Positions 1 through 10,833 of a stretch of 64,000 nucleotides of DNA are shown piece after piece; the stretch's first letter is position 1; the number at the start of each line of letters is the position of its first letter. The position numbers were made by a program, and so were the translations under genes. Source of the DNA: Chondrus crispus (lineage: Eukaryota; Rhodophyta; Florideophyceae; Gigartinales; Gigartinaceae); assembly GCF_000350225.1 (NCBI RefSeq), contig NW_005179057.1, positions 759,618-823,617 of the forward strand, written 5' to 3'. The notes below the pieces were generated by a model, which did not search any database, was not told the origin of the DNA, and saw only the letters and a program-made list of their open reading frames with translations.

Positions 1-175
1 ACTCACTGTGGATCGTGTCGCCTGCGGTGATGGGAACTCACTGTGGATCGTGTCGCCTGCGGTGATGGGAACTCACTGTGGATCGTGTCGCCTGCGGTGA
101 TGGTAGCTCACTGTGGATCGTGTCGCCTGCGGTGATGGGAACTCACTGTGGATCGTGTCGCCTGCTGTGATGGAA
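1..175. repeat. 35-bp tandem repeat, five copies
   Basis: Five head-to-tail 35-bp units begin at 1, 36, 71, 106 and 141. They differ at only a few positions, mostly in the last unit, and a sixth copy decays after 176. The array runs off the left edge of the window, so its full length is unknown. Units abut without spacers, so it is a minisatellite and not a CRISPR array. Confidence 0.95.
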
Positions 176-691
176 GCTCAATGTTGATAGCACATTGCGG
201 ATCTCATCCACTGGGAGGGTGGCGGCACTACGGCGTTGGTATCACGCTGCTCATGGATGTTTTGGGCTTAAGGTCAGCTCAAAGGATGAGTGCAACGTAC
301 TTATAGGGATTCGTGAATACATTTGGAGCTCGAATGTATCCTCAAGCGCTATAAACGTGAGCCGGTTGTGACCTAAATTGGGTTCTTACGACGAAACGGA
401 TGATGCTGCACCAATAAAACGTCATTTCCGTTTTGTCCATGGGATGAACACGTAAAGCACAGCACAGGTGTACAGCAACTCGAGTTGGAAGCCAATGACC
501 TGCAAAATATGTTTACAGAATTTCAGTCAGCCAATTAGCAGGTGTGATTCATGCATGTAATCCAGGCTGATATCAGACTGTTGACAGTCTGATATCAGCC
601 TGGATTACATTCACATTCATGAAATACGAGTCTGATATGAGGTGGCTCCAATTGCACTCTCATCCGATGTCTTCCTCGCTTCTAACAGCTA
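176..691. other. non-coding stretch upstream of transposase-like gene
   Basis: No convincing reading frame is seen here. Apart from the palindrome at 555-610 I see no structure. It may be the 5' terminal region of the DNA transposon whose transposase-like frame opens at 692, but no matching terminal inverted repeat was found downstream. Confidence 0.5.
555..610. repeat. 27-bp perfect inverted repeat with 2-bp loop
   Basis: The left arm is 555-581 and the right arm 584-610. The arms are exact reverse complements and only two bases (582-583) separate them, so the DNA could extrude a 27-bp cruciform. A weaker inverted similarity continues a little outside both arms. It could be a foldback tip of a transposon or a subterminal protein-binding site. 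Confidence 0.95.
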
Positions 692-3600
692 ATGAAGAAA
701 AGAATTCGGAAGCGACGGAACATGTTCCAGCTCGGGAGTCGGGGAAGAAGGGGTCGCATTGCGTACGACGATCGGTGGGGAGAACATCATGAGGAGACAT
801 TTCATCTGGCAGATACATCCGCTCCCTCAACACACAGTGCTGATGGAACGACACAAAACTGTACGGGTGCGGAGAAAGGTTGCGATGAAATACGAGGAGC
901 GGGTGCAGCGGAAACAAAAGAAGAAGAAATGGCACAGGCGGAGGATAGAGATCATAAAGATGTGTGTTTTGAGACTATTGAGGGGTTTAGAACCCCTATG
1001 GTCCACGAAATGCAGTTCGCAGATGAAATTCCAGTCGCGGAGATGCATGAAACGAATGGGCAAGACATGGGTGGCATGGTAGATATGGTACTTGAACACG
1101 TGAGGGGTACGACAAATGAACTGGTGGTCGGGCTCTGTGCACAGGACGAGGAAGATGAAATGCATCATGATATAGGACTGCAGTTGGATGTTGCGGAGAT
1201 CCGTCGTGGATGGAAGAAGCTTAGCGTGTGGCAAAATTTAATGGCTGTTTTACTTGTGTCCGGGACCGTTCGGTACTCTAAGTCTGGTTATAACATCTTT
1301 CGGAGCTGTTTCAACCACCTTCTAAAGAAATACGAGCCGGGGGGGAATTGTTTCCTGACTACTCTACGGTTTATCGGACTCTGTCCCCTTTGCTTCGAGA
1401 GTGGGGTTTTGTGATGAGCATGGAATGCGAGGCGATTTTAGATACTTCGAAATCGGGTTCCAGACAGACTCTTCAGTCACTGCAGAGAGTTGGGCCAGTT
1501 TCAAGCCTTTTCAAAGTCATATTGCCATCATCTTGGTCTTTGATGGACTTGGCGTGCCGTGAGACATGGAATGTACTGAAAGGCGCTGCGAAAGACTCCA
1601 TCTCTCCTAGCTCGGGAGCTCTGTTCTCCACTATCGAAAGCGTTCCCATGGTTCGAAATAGAGATCTCATTCTGGACATCGCTCGTAACGTCGTTCCCAG
1701 CACCGGCGACGAAACGGCGCCCTCCTGCCCATTGCTCACTGCGTACAGGGGAGATGGAGGAGTGGTCACCTTGCACTTGCGGAAGGAACCGCCATTTCCG
1801 CATGAAGTATTGTGCACTCTGGATATGTGTAGCGGAGCAGATCCAAGATGTTTCAAATTGACGTTCAGGGTTGTCACAACCTCTCTCGTAGTGTCATGGA
1901 GAGGCGGACCACCCCTGACCGAAGCGTCGAGGTCGGAGTTACGTTACGGAACATGGAAGGGATTTCGGCGGCCAACAACGGACCTGTGGCGCGCTGGTGA
2001 CATTAGCACAGTTCTACATATCAGTGCTGAGCTGGATTATGTCATGGTACTAATTCAGCATCACAACAGATCAACACAGGGAGGGCAGCAAATTGAGCTT
2101 GTGTGCATACCCTTTGCTTTCGAGGTTGGAGACGATGGAGCTGATCATCCTTTACGCATCTCATTTCACACAGCTTCGAAAGTTTCCGTGGTGGACGTCA
2201 TGGTGGCCGGCAACCAGCCATCTCTTTCATTTCAACACTCCCGACCCCCAATTTCACCGTCATATGGTAAGCTTAAAGACGGAAGGAAATACTTTGTTGA
2301 CCATATCCTACTATATTCAGATGGATTTTCCCCGTTCCGATTTAAAGCGGGTTCAGCGGGGGGTGTCTATTGTCTCTCCCTAAACTATCCTCCGGAATGT
2401 GGAAGTAGTAGAGAGCGAGTACGTATTCTTCCCCTGACTGAACCTGGAGTGTCAACGAAGGAAGGTCTGAAGCAAGTAGTAGCAGACCTCGTCAAATCAT
2501 CAACAGAGGGTATACCTGCCAGAAGTGCCGATGGGGAGGATTTGCTGCTGTTTACCGATGTGGTTGGTTTCGTGAGCGACTACCACGAGGTTGAGCATGT
2601 CCTGGATGTGGTGGGAGTGAATGGCACAGCACCATGCAACCTCTGCTCGTTCATGCGATTTAAAGGGCCTAAAGGACTCGCATCGCGATATGCATACACC
2701 ACGGATATTCACAGCGCAGACGCATGTTTCGCGAAAAATGCAGAAAGAACGAAGGCCTTACGAGCCTCTGGTATCTCGGATGTAGAGCTGAACGCATTGG
2801 GCCTGAACGAAAATGATGATGCAGCAAGGAAAGCAAGTCCTTTTGTTTCTTTTTCTCAGGATTTGAAGAACGCGTTGAAAAAAACCACGATACCGCTGAC
2901 CGAACACAGCGTCCCAGTCGCAAACCCTAGGTTTGACCCGTATCGCTCAATGCTTGTTGCCCCCGACCATCTCCTGGCTGGTAACGCAATTAATATTTTA
3001 ACCCTTGCCTTTAAGTCCCTTCCTACCGCGACTAGAAGAAAGCAGGTAGACGGGTTAATCTGTTCCTTGTTGCGAACAAACCGCCTGGTAACTGAGACAC
3101 GCATTTACAATTTCAGTACAAATAGTATGTACACGGCAAGCATATCGGCAACGTTTTCGATATTCTTGATTGTTTCTCCTGTATTCAAAGAGATTGTTGA
3201 TAACCAATCCTGCCCTCAAGAAATATCTAATGTATCCAAACAAGCACTGTGTTCAATTGTACAGAACCTCAGTTTGTTTAGCAAACTTGTCAGCAAGACA
3301 TACTGGTATCCTAAGCTGCATGTGGATGGATTGGAGCAGGTGAAAAGGTACAACCGTGAAGATGGCACGGCGCATATGGCAGACTTGGAACGCCATTGCA
3401 AGATGTACATACGAAACTGCAATGACCTTTGTCGAAGCAGTACTATGGCAGGGAAAGAGCTGAACAAGCCGAATATCCATCGCCTTCTAGAGCTTTATAT
3501 GCATTCTATCCCTGCAATGGGTCACGTGCAGCACTTCGCCGAACTTGTTTTCGAATGCGCTCACCAGCCCCTTAAGCAGGCCATGGCAGATTCCAACGGT

Positions 3601-4482
3601 CATGATGCCCATATACAGGGAATGGATCACATTATTAATAACGATTGGAAGAACCGGCTTTCATCTGCTCTTTATTCTGTAGACGGCAGTTGTGAAATGG
3701 AAGGCAAGGCAATCTCTTCAGTGGTCAATCTCATTTGCAGACGAAGAAGAGACGTACATAACTATGTAACGAAAACGAACGGTGAGGCAGAGAAGGCTTT
3801 GAGTATTATTAGAAATGGGTTGTTGAAGCACGTACTCGGAGCTCCATCTACTACTATTAACAACAACCCGAGAAGAGCGGAATGGGTCCTAAGTGAACGT
3901 ACGGTAGATGCTGAAGGTTCATTCCATGCGACTATGACTTGTATTGTTGCCGACTTCATTGTAGAAGCGGGTCCCAATGACCCCAAATTCTACGAAAAGG
4001 CATGTCGAATGAAAAAATCCCTGTACGGGTTTGGAGTTGTTACATTGCATTCAAGACCGCACGACATGCTCTGGAAAGGCTCTGCGGTTTAAGCACTCGT
4101 GTTCGATGACGAACCGCAAATTGTACCTACACCTGCGGAAGATGAAAGAATTGCTTACATTGATGAGCTGCACATAGCTTACTTTGCAATCGAAACATTT
4201 ATGAAAATGCAGGATGCATATCAAGAGACACCTTTCGCTGTTGTCAAGAAATGCCAGTTCACTTCCGGATTTATTTATGTTGACGTCTACAAGCCATTTC
4301 AATTCTTGAAGCTCACGGACTCTGTCAGAAGAGTTGGACTAGTTCACGCCTGTCACAGTGACCGTACCACACAATCTCTTAAACCCGAAGAGAATAATTT
4401 GAGTTGCACTGCCTCGATCATGGAGGGGAATATTTTCTACTGCTTATCCAGGCACGACGGTTACCCTCCTCGAATGGCTTAG
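692..4482 (+). pseudogene. Tnp2/CACTA-like DNA transposase, decayed
   Basis: I read this as one transposase gene in pieces. Residues from 692-1345 give an acidic, low-complexity N-terminal part ending in a helical stretch. The frame then shifts near a run of seven G (1339-1345) and continues for 914 codons to a TAA at 4090-4092. The same frame stays open to 4482. Candidate catalytic and structural sites are the acidic DLLLFTDVVGF block, a CNLC pair about 20 residues after DYHEVEH, VAPDHLLAGN, and the HRLLELYMHSI...FAELVFECAHQPLKQ block, which resemble the D, CxxC, D and E regions of Tnp2/Plavaka-type enzymes. The enzyme would cut and paste its own DNA element in the nucleus. Family assignment rests on motif memory only. 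The start codon at 692 is the first ATG in the frame. Confidence 0.55.
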
Positions 4483-4515
4483 TTCTCCGCATGTGTTCCC
4501 TGACTTATCGCTGCG

Positions 4516-4908
4516 TTGAAAATCGGAGCGGCCGTAGTTTCGGATGAGCAAGGAGTCACCAGTGATGACCATCGCGAGATTGCAAAGCGACTAGTCGAAG
4601 CGCAGGCGCTTGAGAGACTGGAGAGCGTTATCGAAGAGGAAGAAGCAGAACCGGCGGACAACGCTAATCCCCAATTACCCGAAGGCAATGAAGTCGCCCG
4701 GAGATTGGGGGGTGGAATAGAATCAAAAGCTGCTCGGAACAGAAGAAAAAAAGCGGAGAAGGAAGCTGAGTCGCAGCGCCGTGTTGAGGCGGAGCAGGCC
4801 AGCATCGCTACATGCGCACCGAAGATGCGTACAACGCACACACCAGTAATTCGCACAACCATGCTTGCACGTGGCAGCCCGACTTCCTTAACACCGAGCT
4901 CGGTGTAG
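4516..4908 (+). pseudogene. basic/acidic coiled-coil remnant after transposase
   Basis: This 130-codon frame is in phase with the transposase frame that ends at 4482, with two stop codons in the 33 bases between them. It encodes a glutamate-rich stretch followed by a basic helix (core RNRRKKAEKEAESQRRVEAE) that would form a charged coiled coil. It may be the original C-terminal tail of the transposase or a second transposon protein. The opposite strand is also open (4479-4958) but gives a serine/alanine-rich product typical of a shadow frame. Confidence 0.35.
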
Positions 4909-5422
4909 CTCTTCAGCGGGACGAGCCGCAAGCGATAGGGAGTTTTCCAAGGAGCCACTTGTGATCATTCGCGCGCCGCACGGCCCGTGCGACGTGCGGC
5001 ACGGGCAGACGACGAGGGCCCAATTAAAAATAGATGAATGAAGTCATTGTAGAGACAGCCAATTAAAACACGTAGCACACATAAGTTCCACTCTCCGATG
5101 TCGTTCGACATTTCCGATCTCCCGACACAATATCGCACTACCGCTCGTAACCTGCACCCAGCTGCAACATTATCTGGCCTCCATGACTCCCACTCACCGC
5201 GCCTCCCACGGCTGAATTCTACATCTGAGCGGGAGAGGAAATCCTCTCGATCGTTTCATGCAGGATGGCGACCAACAAACCCCACACAGGCTCGCTCACG
5301 GCTCGGAGCTTGGCAGCAATTACTCACCATGTATCGAATGCGTTTTCTTCTTCTCGGTTTCTTCACGCTATACTACTTCATATTTGCCAACATCACTACT
5401 ACAACAGCGAGATGCGTGCTAT
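4909..5422. other. gene-free spacer
   Basis: No supported gene. A short GC-rich patch near 4970-5010 repeats the word gtgcggcacg. Several open frames between 5098 and 5486 on the plus strand overlap each other in all phases and have no protein-like composition, so I take them as chance. Confidence 0.5.
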
Positions 5423-6919
5423 TCACGTCGATGTCGAAAAGCTTCTCCGTGAAACCAGCAATCCATCCTCAGTGATAACCTCGTAGAAGCGGTACTTCCT
5501 GACAGGTTTAACGAGACACTCATTCATAATCTCAGTACGCACAGATTTCAAACGAACACGCTCTTCTCCAGAGTTGTCTTCAGAATCCGTCCCATCGTTT
5601 CCAACCTTCATTGATCTGTACACATCCCAGTCCGCATCGTCCACCCCAAACGTGTCCTCCTCCACATTTTTCTTCCCACGCCCTCTCCCTCGTCCCCTCC
5701 CCTGGCCCCTCCTTCTTCCCTTCCCACTTCCTCTCTCGCGCCCCTTCCAGTTCCATCGCCCTGGGTCTTCGTCGAAACCTGCATTACTTCCTGCTTGTTG
5801 TGCCAACAACCTCATTCGCTCCCTTGCAGCCTGCCACCGCCGATCCCACCTCGCTTCGCGCGCGGCGTCCTTTCGATTTAAACGCTCAGCTAGCTCATCT
5901 CGCTCCGTTCGCAGTTCGGTCAGATACTCTTGTGGCCTCTCCATGCGCATCTTCTCTATATCTTCAGCCTTTCTCTACGCTTTCGCCTTCGACGCGAGCT
6001 TGACCCTTTTCCCCCGTAACCGTGCTTTCGTAGCCCCGCAAAGCGCGCGCTCGTGCCGCTTTTGCTTGAGTTACGGCGCGCTCAGCTCTGAAATCGACAG
6101 AAGCTCGTCTGCTCGTACGCGCTTCCACCACGCCACCTCCGCTGCCCTTGCCTTTCCCGCGCTCAATTTGGCACGTTCGTCATCCACGAGCAGCTGTCGC
6201 TTGTCGATCTCTTGGTTCAGCGCTGTCGACGATTCCCACTGTCTGACGCACATGGAAATGTAGTACTTGTCCTCATCTATATCCCTCATATCTTCAATAC
6301 ACAACCTCCTCCAGTGTATACGATGTATCCACTGGCTCTGCTTCTGTCCCCGACACATCCATATCCCTTCCGCCGGCTCTTGACATCTTCCACCGTGTCC
6401 ACCGGCTCTGCCTCTGTCCCGGACACATCCTTATTCCTTCCGCTGGCTCTTGAATTCTTTTTATCCTGCATTAACTTATTCAACCTCCTCCCATTATAAA
6501 ATTTCGCCTGCTCCTCCGCGCTCGTCGCCGGCTTATCACTCGCCTCCCCAGTTTCCACCTTGACTGTCTTTGACACTTCGTCAAAGTTATCTGGTTCCTC
6601 TCTAATTTTCTTCCACTCGGCATCATAGCATGGCGCATGCGGGCGACATACGGTGGGGTTTGTAAGATTGGCATGGAGGAGCTTGAGAAGGCGGCCACAA
6701 TGTGGACGACCCGAGATCGAAGATGAAGTCTTGCGAGTTGAGATGAGAGGGCGGGGCGCGGGGCGCGGGGCGCGGGGCGCGGTAGGCAGAGGGGACGGTG
6801 AAGGGGGGCGGACGAGGGTCGATCAGATACACATCAGGGGGTGGGCGGATGACTTCTTTTTGCTCGACCATGGCGGGGGATGTGCGTCGTATTTGGGGTA
6901 AGTCGGCAGGGTTGCGCAC
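5423..6919 (-). pseudogene. ARP5: ARP5-like actin-related protein, gutted pseudogene
   Basis: ARP5 is the actin-related subunit of the INO80 chromatin remodeller in the nucleus. Reading leftward, 6919-6700 carries an actin-type N-terminal strand (FIFDLGSSTL, replacing the usual DNGS) and then LQTPPYVARMRHA in another phase. Next come CYDAEWKKIREEPDNF near 6650-6610, a long charged coiled coil (6576-5850), an RGRG-rich linker, and the hallmark ARP5 insertion motif EDTFGVDDADWDVYRSM around 5660-5610 followed by an acidic tract. This order matches plant ARP5 proteins. Most of the actin fold on both sides of the insertion is missing, and at least three phase changes are needed. It is therefore a partial, non-functional copy. 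The ARP5 identification itself is firm, from the DTFG..DxDWxxY block preceded by an ERMRLL helix. Confidence 0.75.
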
Positions 6920-7034
6920 GACTTCGGAATCTGGTTGCGGAGAGAAAGGACGGGACGAAGCCCCGTTTGTCCTTTGGTGACTTCGGGAAACAAAGCTTGG
7001 GGGTCTTGCCTGCCACGTGTAAAAAAAGACGAGC

Positions 7035-8488
7035 GTGCTTTTTCATGACGAATTCATAGTGACAGGAAGCCTTTCCCAAGGCTCAGACTACTGTGCCGAA
7101 ATGCAGTCTCTGGTACCTGGGATACTAATTGAGGTCCTCTGGGACATCGAATTAACCAAAGGGGAAGGAGGAAGGCGAGGTGAGAGAACGCTTGCATCCG
7201 TCTGGTGGCGGGCAGAGTTAGTAACTAAGGAAGTGGTCGAGGGAAGAGTGAAAAGGAAACTGAAAAACGTGGCAAGGGAGGGGTTCGATGAACAACAAGC
7301 GATGGTGTGGATTCTTCCTGATTATATTCGCTTGGTGGAAGATGACGCCACTCAGTTGCGGTGGCGTTATTATGAGTGCTCAGGACAGGTGAGCTATGAA
7401 ACAGACGGAGAAAATTTTATTCGCCAGAGCGAAAATGGAGTTGGTGATGGGGAGGCGGTACAAAATTTGCGAATGTATAGCGTGGAGGGGAAAGTGGCTA
7501 CGCTTTTATCTCGAGTTGAAAAAATCGAGCGCATGGTTGTTGGCCAGTTTCAATTCTTTTCTCGGATCGGGTCTGGATCAACGGCAGAAAGGCAACGTGC
7601 ACGTCTCCTAAATACTTTGAGACAGAAGACATTGGTATTCATCCAGAAGCCGGTACCAAACTTCAAACCGCGACAAGGGGATACGGAGCAGGACACATAC
7701 TACGAAGAGAGCTCTACCGGAAGCATTCGTTCAGTGGTAGACTGCACCTTGGAAGAGTATGAGAACTTGGCCCGCGCTGTTCATTTGTTGTCCGATTCTG
7801 CCCAGTTCAAGCCGTCGTTTCAGGAAACCCAGTCTCCCGCAGCGGGCACCGAGCTCGCAGAGATGATTTCCCATCATGCAGAGATTTGTGCACAGTTATT
7901 GGCATAAACTCTGTCGCGGACATGAGAAATATTGTGCGACGGAGGAAAGGAGGAGGAAAAGAAGGAACCGTGCATGATGCAATTCGCATTCTGGGGTTGT
8001 ACGTCGCAGATGAGACCGATGAGAATTCGGCGGCGGCACTGCTGATGGGAACATGTATGCCATACGTTCGTCGCAAGGCGACGGTCGATGCCCTTGTCCC
8101 AAGGAGCCGAGATTTCGATTTTCGAAGTATGTCGTACACTCACCCTCTCTCACGTTCATCACTTCAAGCAGTTGATCTTGTAAGCAAGGTTTTCGCGGCA
8201 AGGCTTTCAGCCACTCCGAGCGAGGTGTCGGAGGACGAGGCTGTAAAGACTGTTTTCTCGGAGTTGAAAACTTTCTCTTTCCGGTGGCGTCCGATGGTTC
8301 CCCCGAACAGTCGATTCTGGAGTACAGCTACATCCATTTCTGAACACGTTTGCAGGTCTCTCGAGGTAGAGCACCCCTACTTCATTATTAGAGGCTTTCA
8401 GGCCGTGTACGAAGTCAGCTATTTGGTTACAGATGAGTACTTGACGCACGTATTTTGTACAAAGGGTCAAGCACACATGAGCATCTAG
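7035..8488 (+). pseudogene. unknown protein, Tudor/SH3-like start, frame broken once
   Basis: Two overlapping frames, 7035-7907 (290 codons) and 7886-8488 (200 codons), probably form one gene with a single frame change near 7890, because both have protein-like composition and neither has a good partner otherwise. Near residue 25-105 the pattern VEVLWD-like, WWRAELV and VWILPDYIRLVED resembles a Tudor/Agenet or other SH3-like barrel, which in chromatin proteins binds methylated histone tails. That resemblance is weak. The remainder is not recognised. It could be an accessory protein of the transposon to its left or a host gene family member. The first ATG after 7035 (at 7101) is an alternative start. 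Confidence 0.4.
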
Positions 8489-8665
8489 TCACGTATGTCG
8501 TCGTAGACACATATATGAATTGTGAAAGTCTTAGAAACTTCAAAAAGCTGTCGAACTTTTCAGCACAAACGCGTTAAATGATTCAGTGCAAGGCCATTTG
8601 GTATTTTTTTTGTGGTTAAGCTCTTACATGTTATGACATGGAGCTCCTCCGACGCTGGGATATCC

Positions 8666-9167
8666 TGGCGGTTGGACATGATGCAAGCTGGGCTCTTACT
8701 GCTAGGCGGGCGGGTGGTACGTCTGATCGTGGGGTGGATACTGTTGGGAATGAGGTTGGTGTGCGTACGGCTGGGGTTGGTGGGGCGGAAATGCAGGTGT
8801 ATGGACCAGGGGAGACTGTTGATGAGGTGAAGAGGCGGATTTGTGGTTCGGGTAGGCGGGAGCGAAAGAGTAGTTGTTCTGGACGTTCTTGAATGGGCCG
8901 AGGATCATCTTCACGGCCAATTTGCCCGGGGTACCCGCGACGGAGCAGTCTCCGTCCATGCTTCGTTTACCAGAGCGATGAAGAGTCTGACACCTTCTAC
9001 GTACGTACGCCGGAGGTTAGTTTTTACCACCGCTAGCCGGAGTGGAACAGTGTGGAATTGTGGAAGCGCTGCAGATGAGCGTGTCGAGCATGTCGACAAT
9101 TTTGTGCGAGGTATTCCTAACTGGAGAAGTAGCCAGAAGTTGGCGGTTGGACATGATGCGAGCTGGG
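8666..9167 (+). repeat. pair of 27-bp direct repeats
   Basis: The sequence beginning tggcggttggacatgatgc at 8666-8692 recurs at 9141-9167 with one mismatch, 475 bp apart and in the same orientation. The segment between includes the proline-rich frame at 8702-8959. It might mark a small insertion or duplication, but the copies are too long for a simple target duplication. Confidence 0.8.
8702..8959 (-). pseudogene. proline/histidine-rich C-terminal fragment, unknown
   Basis: This 85-codon frame starts with GTPGKLAVKMILGPFKN and ends in a low-complexity tail rich in Pro, His, Gln and Tyr. It reads like the C-terminal end of a larger host protein whose 5' part is not found upstream (a short open frame at 9099-8911 is in another phase). 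Given its surroundings it is probably another gene fragment. No function can be assigned. Confidence 0.3.
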
Positions 9168-9577
9168 ATCAACTGCGAGGAGTTATCGCCATCCTTCGAG
9201 CCCTCTCGTCCCTAGCAACCCTACTGTAGGCGTTCGTAGGGCAACCTCAGTGTGATCAGGGGACTAGGGGTGCAATCGTAGTATTTACGTTGCTGTGATG
9301 TCATCACGGCAGGCTACAATCTTGCAGCGGTCAACCGTTGCGCGAGTTGTGGTCCCCTTTTTGCTTATTGAAAAGTCTTTCGTGGTGTTTCGAGGTTGTT
9401 GGAGCACATGGCATTCTGGCTGTACTCATCAGTACGTCATGTGTACCGCTCTTCATTGCCTGTTCAGTGAGTGTGATGATGTCATTCAACGCTCTAGCAA
9501 AAAAGGAAGACTGATCTCAGTAAGAACCAAGGCGTTCGTGGCAAGCAGAGTGCCGGCGAAACAGCTGCAGCGACAAT
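8960..9577. other. gene-free spacer
   Basis: Only short overlapping frames on the plus strand (8843-9229 and 9295-9603), with no recognisable motif. The second overlaps the tail of the helicase gene on the other strand. Nothing else is seen apart from the second copy of the 27-bp direct repeat. Confidence 0.5.
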
Positions 9578-10760
9578 TTAGGCCTCGGCGAATAAAAGCT
9601 TGAGCTCGGTCAACTTAGCCTGCTTCTTGTCTTTCTCGGTAGCTGCTCCGAGGGCTCCATCTGCGATATCCTGCTTCCTTTTTTGTACTTTTAGGAGTTG
9701 TTCCTCCACCGACCCATTCACGATATACCTCTTGATGACCACATCTCTGGTTTGCCCGTGCCTATGCACACGATCCTGTGCTTGCGCATCGAATTGAGGG
9801 TTCCAGTGAATATCTAAGAGGATGGCACATGATGCAGCACAAAGGTTTAGACCAACGCCGCCCGCCCGAAGGGATACAAGCAAGACATTTGAAGTGGACA
9901 ATGATAACTCTTTCTCGTTCTCAAAACGCTCCAAAATTGTTGCTCTCTAAGCTTGAGGAACAGATCCATCGATACGGAGAGACTTAATTTTCGCTCTGTC
10001 GAGAGCCATCCAGACGAGATCTAGCATGCTCGTAAATTGAGAGAAAACGACTGTCTTTCCGACTCCCTCAGCACCATTCTGTTTTCGGAGAGTTTGTATT
10101 TCGGCAAGGTCCTTCAGTAACGCGTCTACTTTAGCGCTGGATCTCCATCTCGTCTTGAGATCCACTGAAAATCTAGTAGCCCTTGGCAGCGTACCAATGC
10201 TCTCGAAGGTAATGTCAGCTCTGCAGACAGGGCACCTCTTGGTCCGCTGCACGCATTCTAACAAGCAACTTCTACAAGCCGGATGGCCGCATTCTCTCGG
10301 TGCAACAGCATCATCAATCACATCCAAGCAAAGTGGACACTCCTTAGACCTCTGCAGTGTGCCAGACTCAGCGTCGTTAAATATCATCTCAACAAATTGG
10401 GATGAGGACCCCGCTTGCAAAAATTGTTTGAAAAGTTTGTCCCTGTCCTTCATGACGACTGAATCCTTACTGAGCGCTGCAGCGAATACCAGGTACGGAT
10501 GATCGCAAGCTTGGCGCAACCTGAGCAGCAATTCAAGAATAGATGCGTAGTTCTTCATGACTTTGCCTTCTCTGACAGATGTATCAAACTGGGTCTTGGT
10601 GCGGTCATGCAAGGCTGCATAGAAGTCGCGCTCTTCTGGAGAGGGTATCAAGCTAACGATTTCAACATGCTTCTTTGGCAAACAAATTATTGCACGGCCT
10701 TGGCAAATCTTTTGTTGACTTTCTGCGACGCAATGTCATCGAAGAAATAATGGGCGCCTC
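9578..10760 (-). pseudogene. RAD5/HLTF-like SNF2 helicase, C-terminal fragment
   Basis: RAD5/HLTF-type proteins are nuclear SNF2 ATPases with an embedded RING E3 ligase acting in replication-fork repair. Reading leftward, PIISSMTLRRRKSTKD (about 10745-10695) is the motif before the linker. It is followed in another phase by LPKKHVEIVSL, NYASILELLLRLRQACDHP, a RING finger (PLCLDVIDD, CGHPACRSCL, CPVCRADI) and the helicase C-terminal lobe (VVFSQFTSMLDL, LRIDGSV, LLVSLRAGGVGLNL, HRHGQ). The tail KLTELKLLFAEA is the normal family C-terminus. The N-terminal lobe with the DEAD-type Walker motifs is absent. One in-frame TAG at 9947-9949 falls where family members have a Gln-containing SQAQR-like segment, fitting a CAG to TAG change. 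At least two lesions plus truncation make this a pseudogene. Confidence 0.85.
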
Positions 10761-10833
10761 CTGAAACCCAAAATACACAACATGTGTGTACACAAATCAC
10801 CATTTTTGTGTACATTCACTGTAATTTGTGTCC

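Noticed and set aside
1-175. CRISPR-like array at the left edge
   Set aside because: The 35-bp units abut each other without spacers, and the genomic context is eukaryotic.
4479-4958. 159-codon minus-strand frame opposite the coiled-coil remnant
   Set aside because: Ser/Ala/Arg-rich translation without structure. The plus strand gives a plausible charged coiled coil in phase with the transposase.
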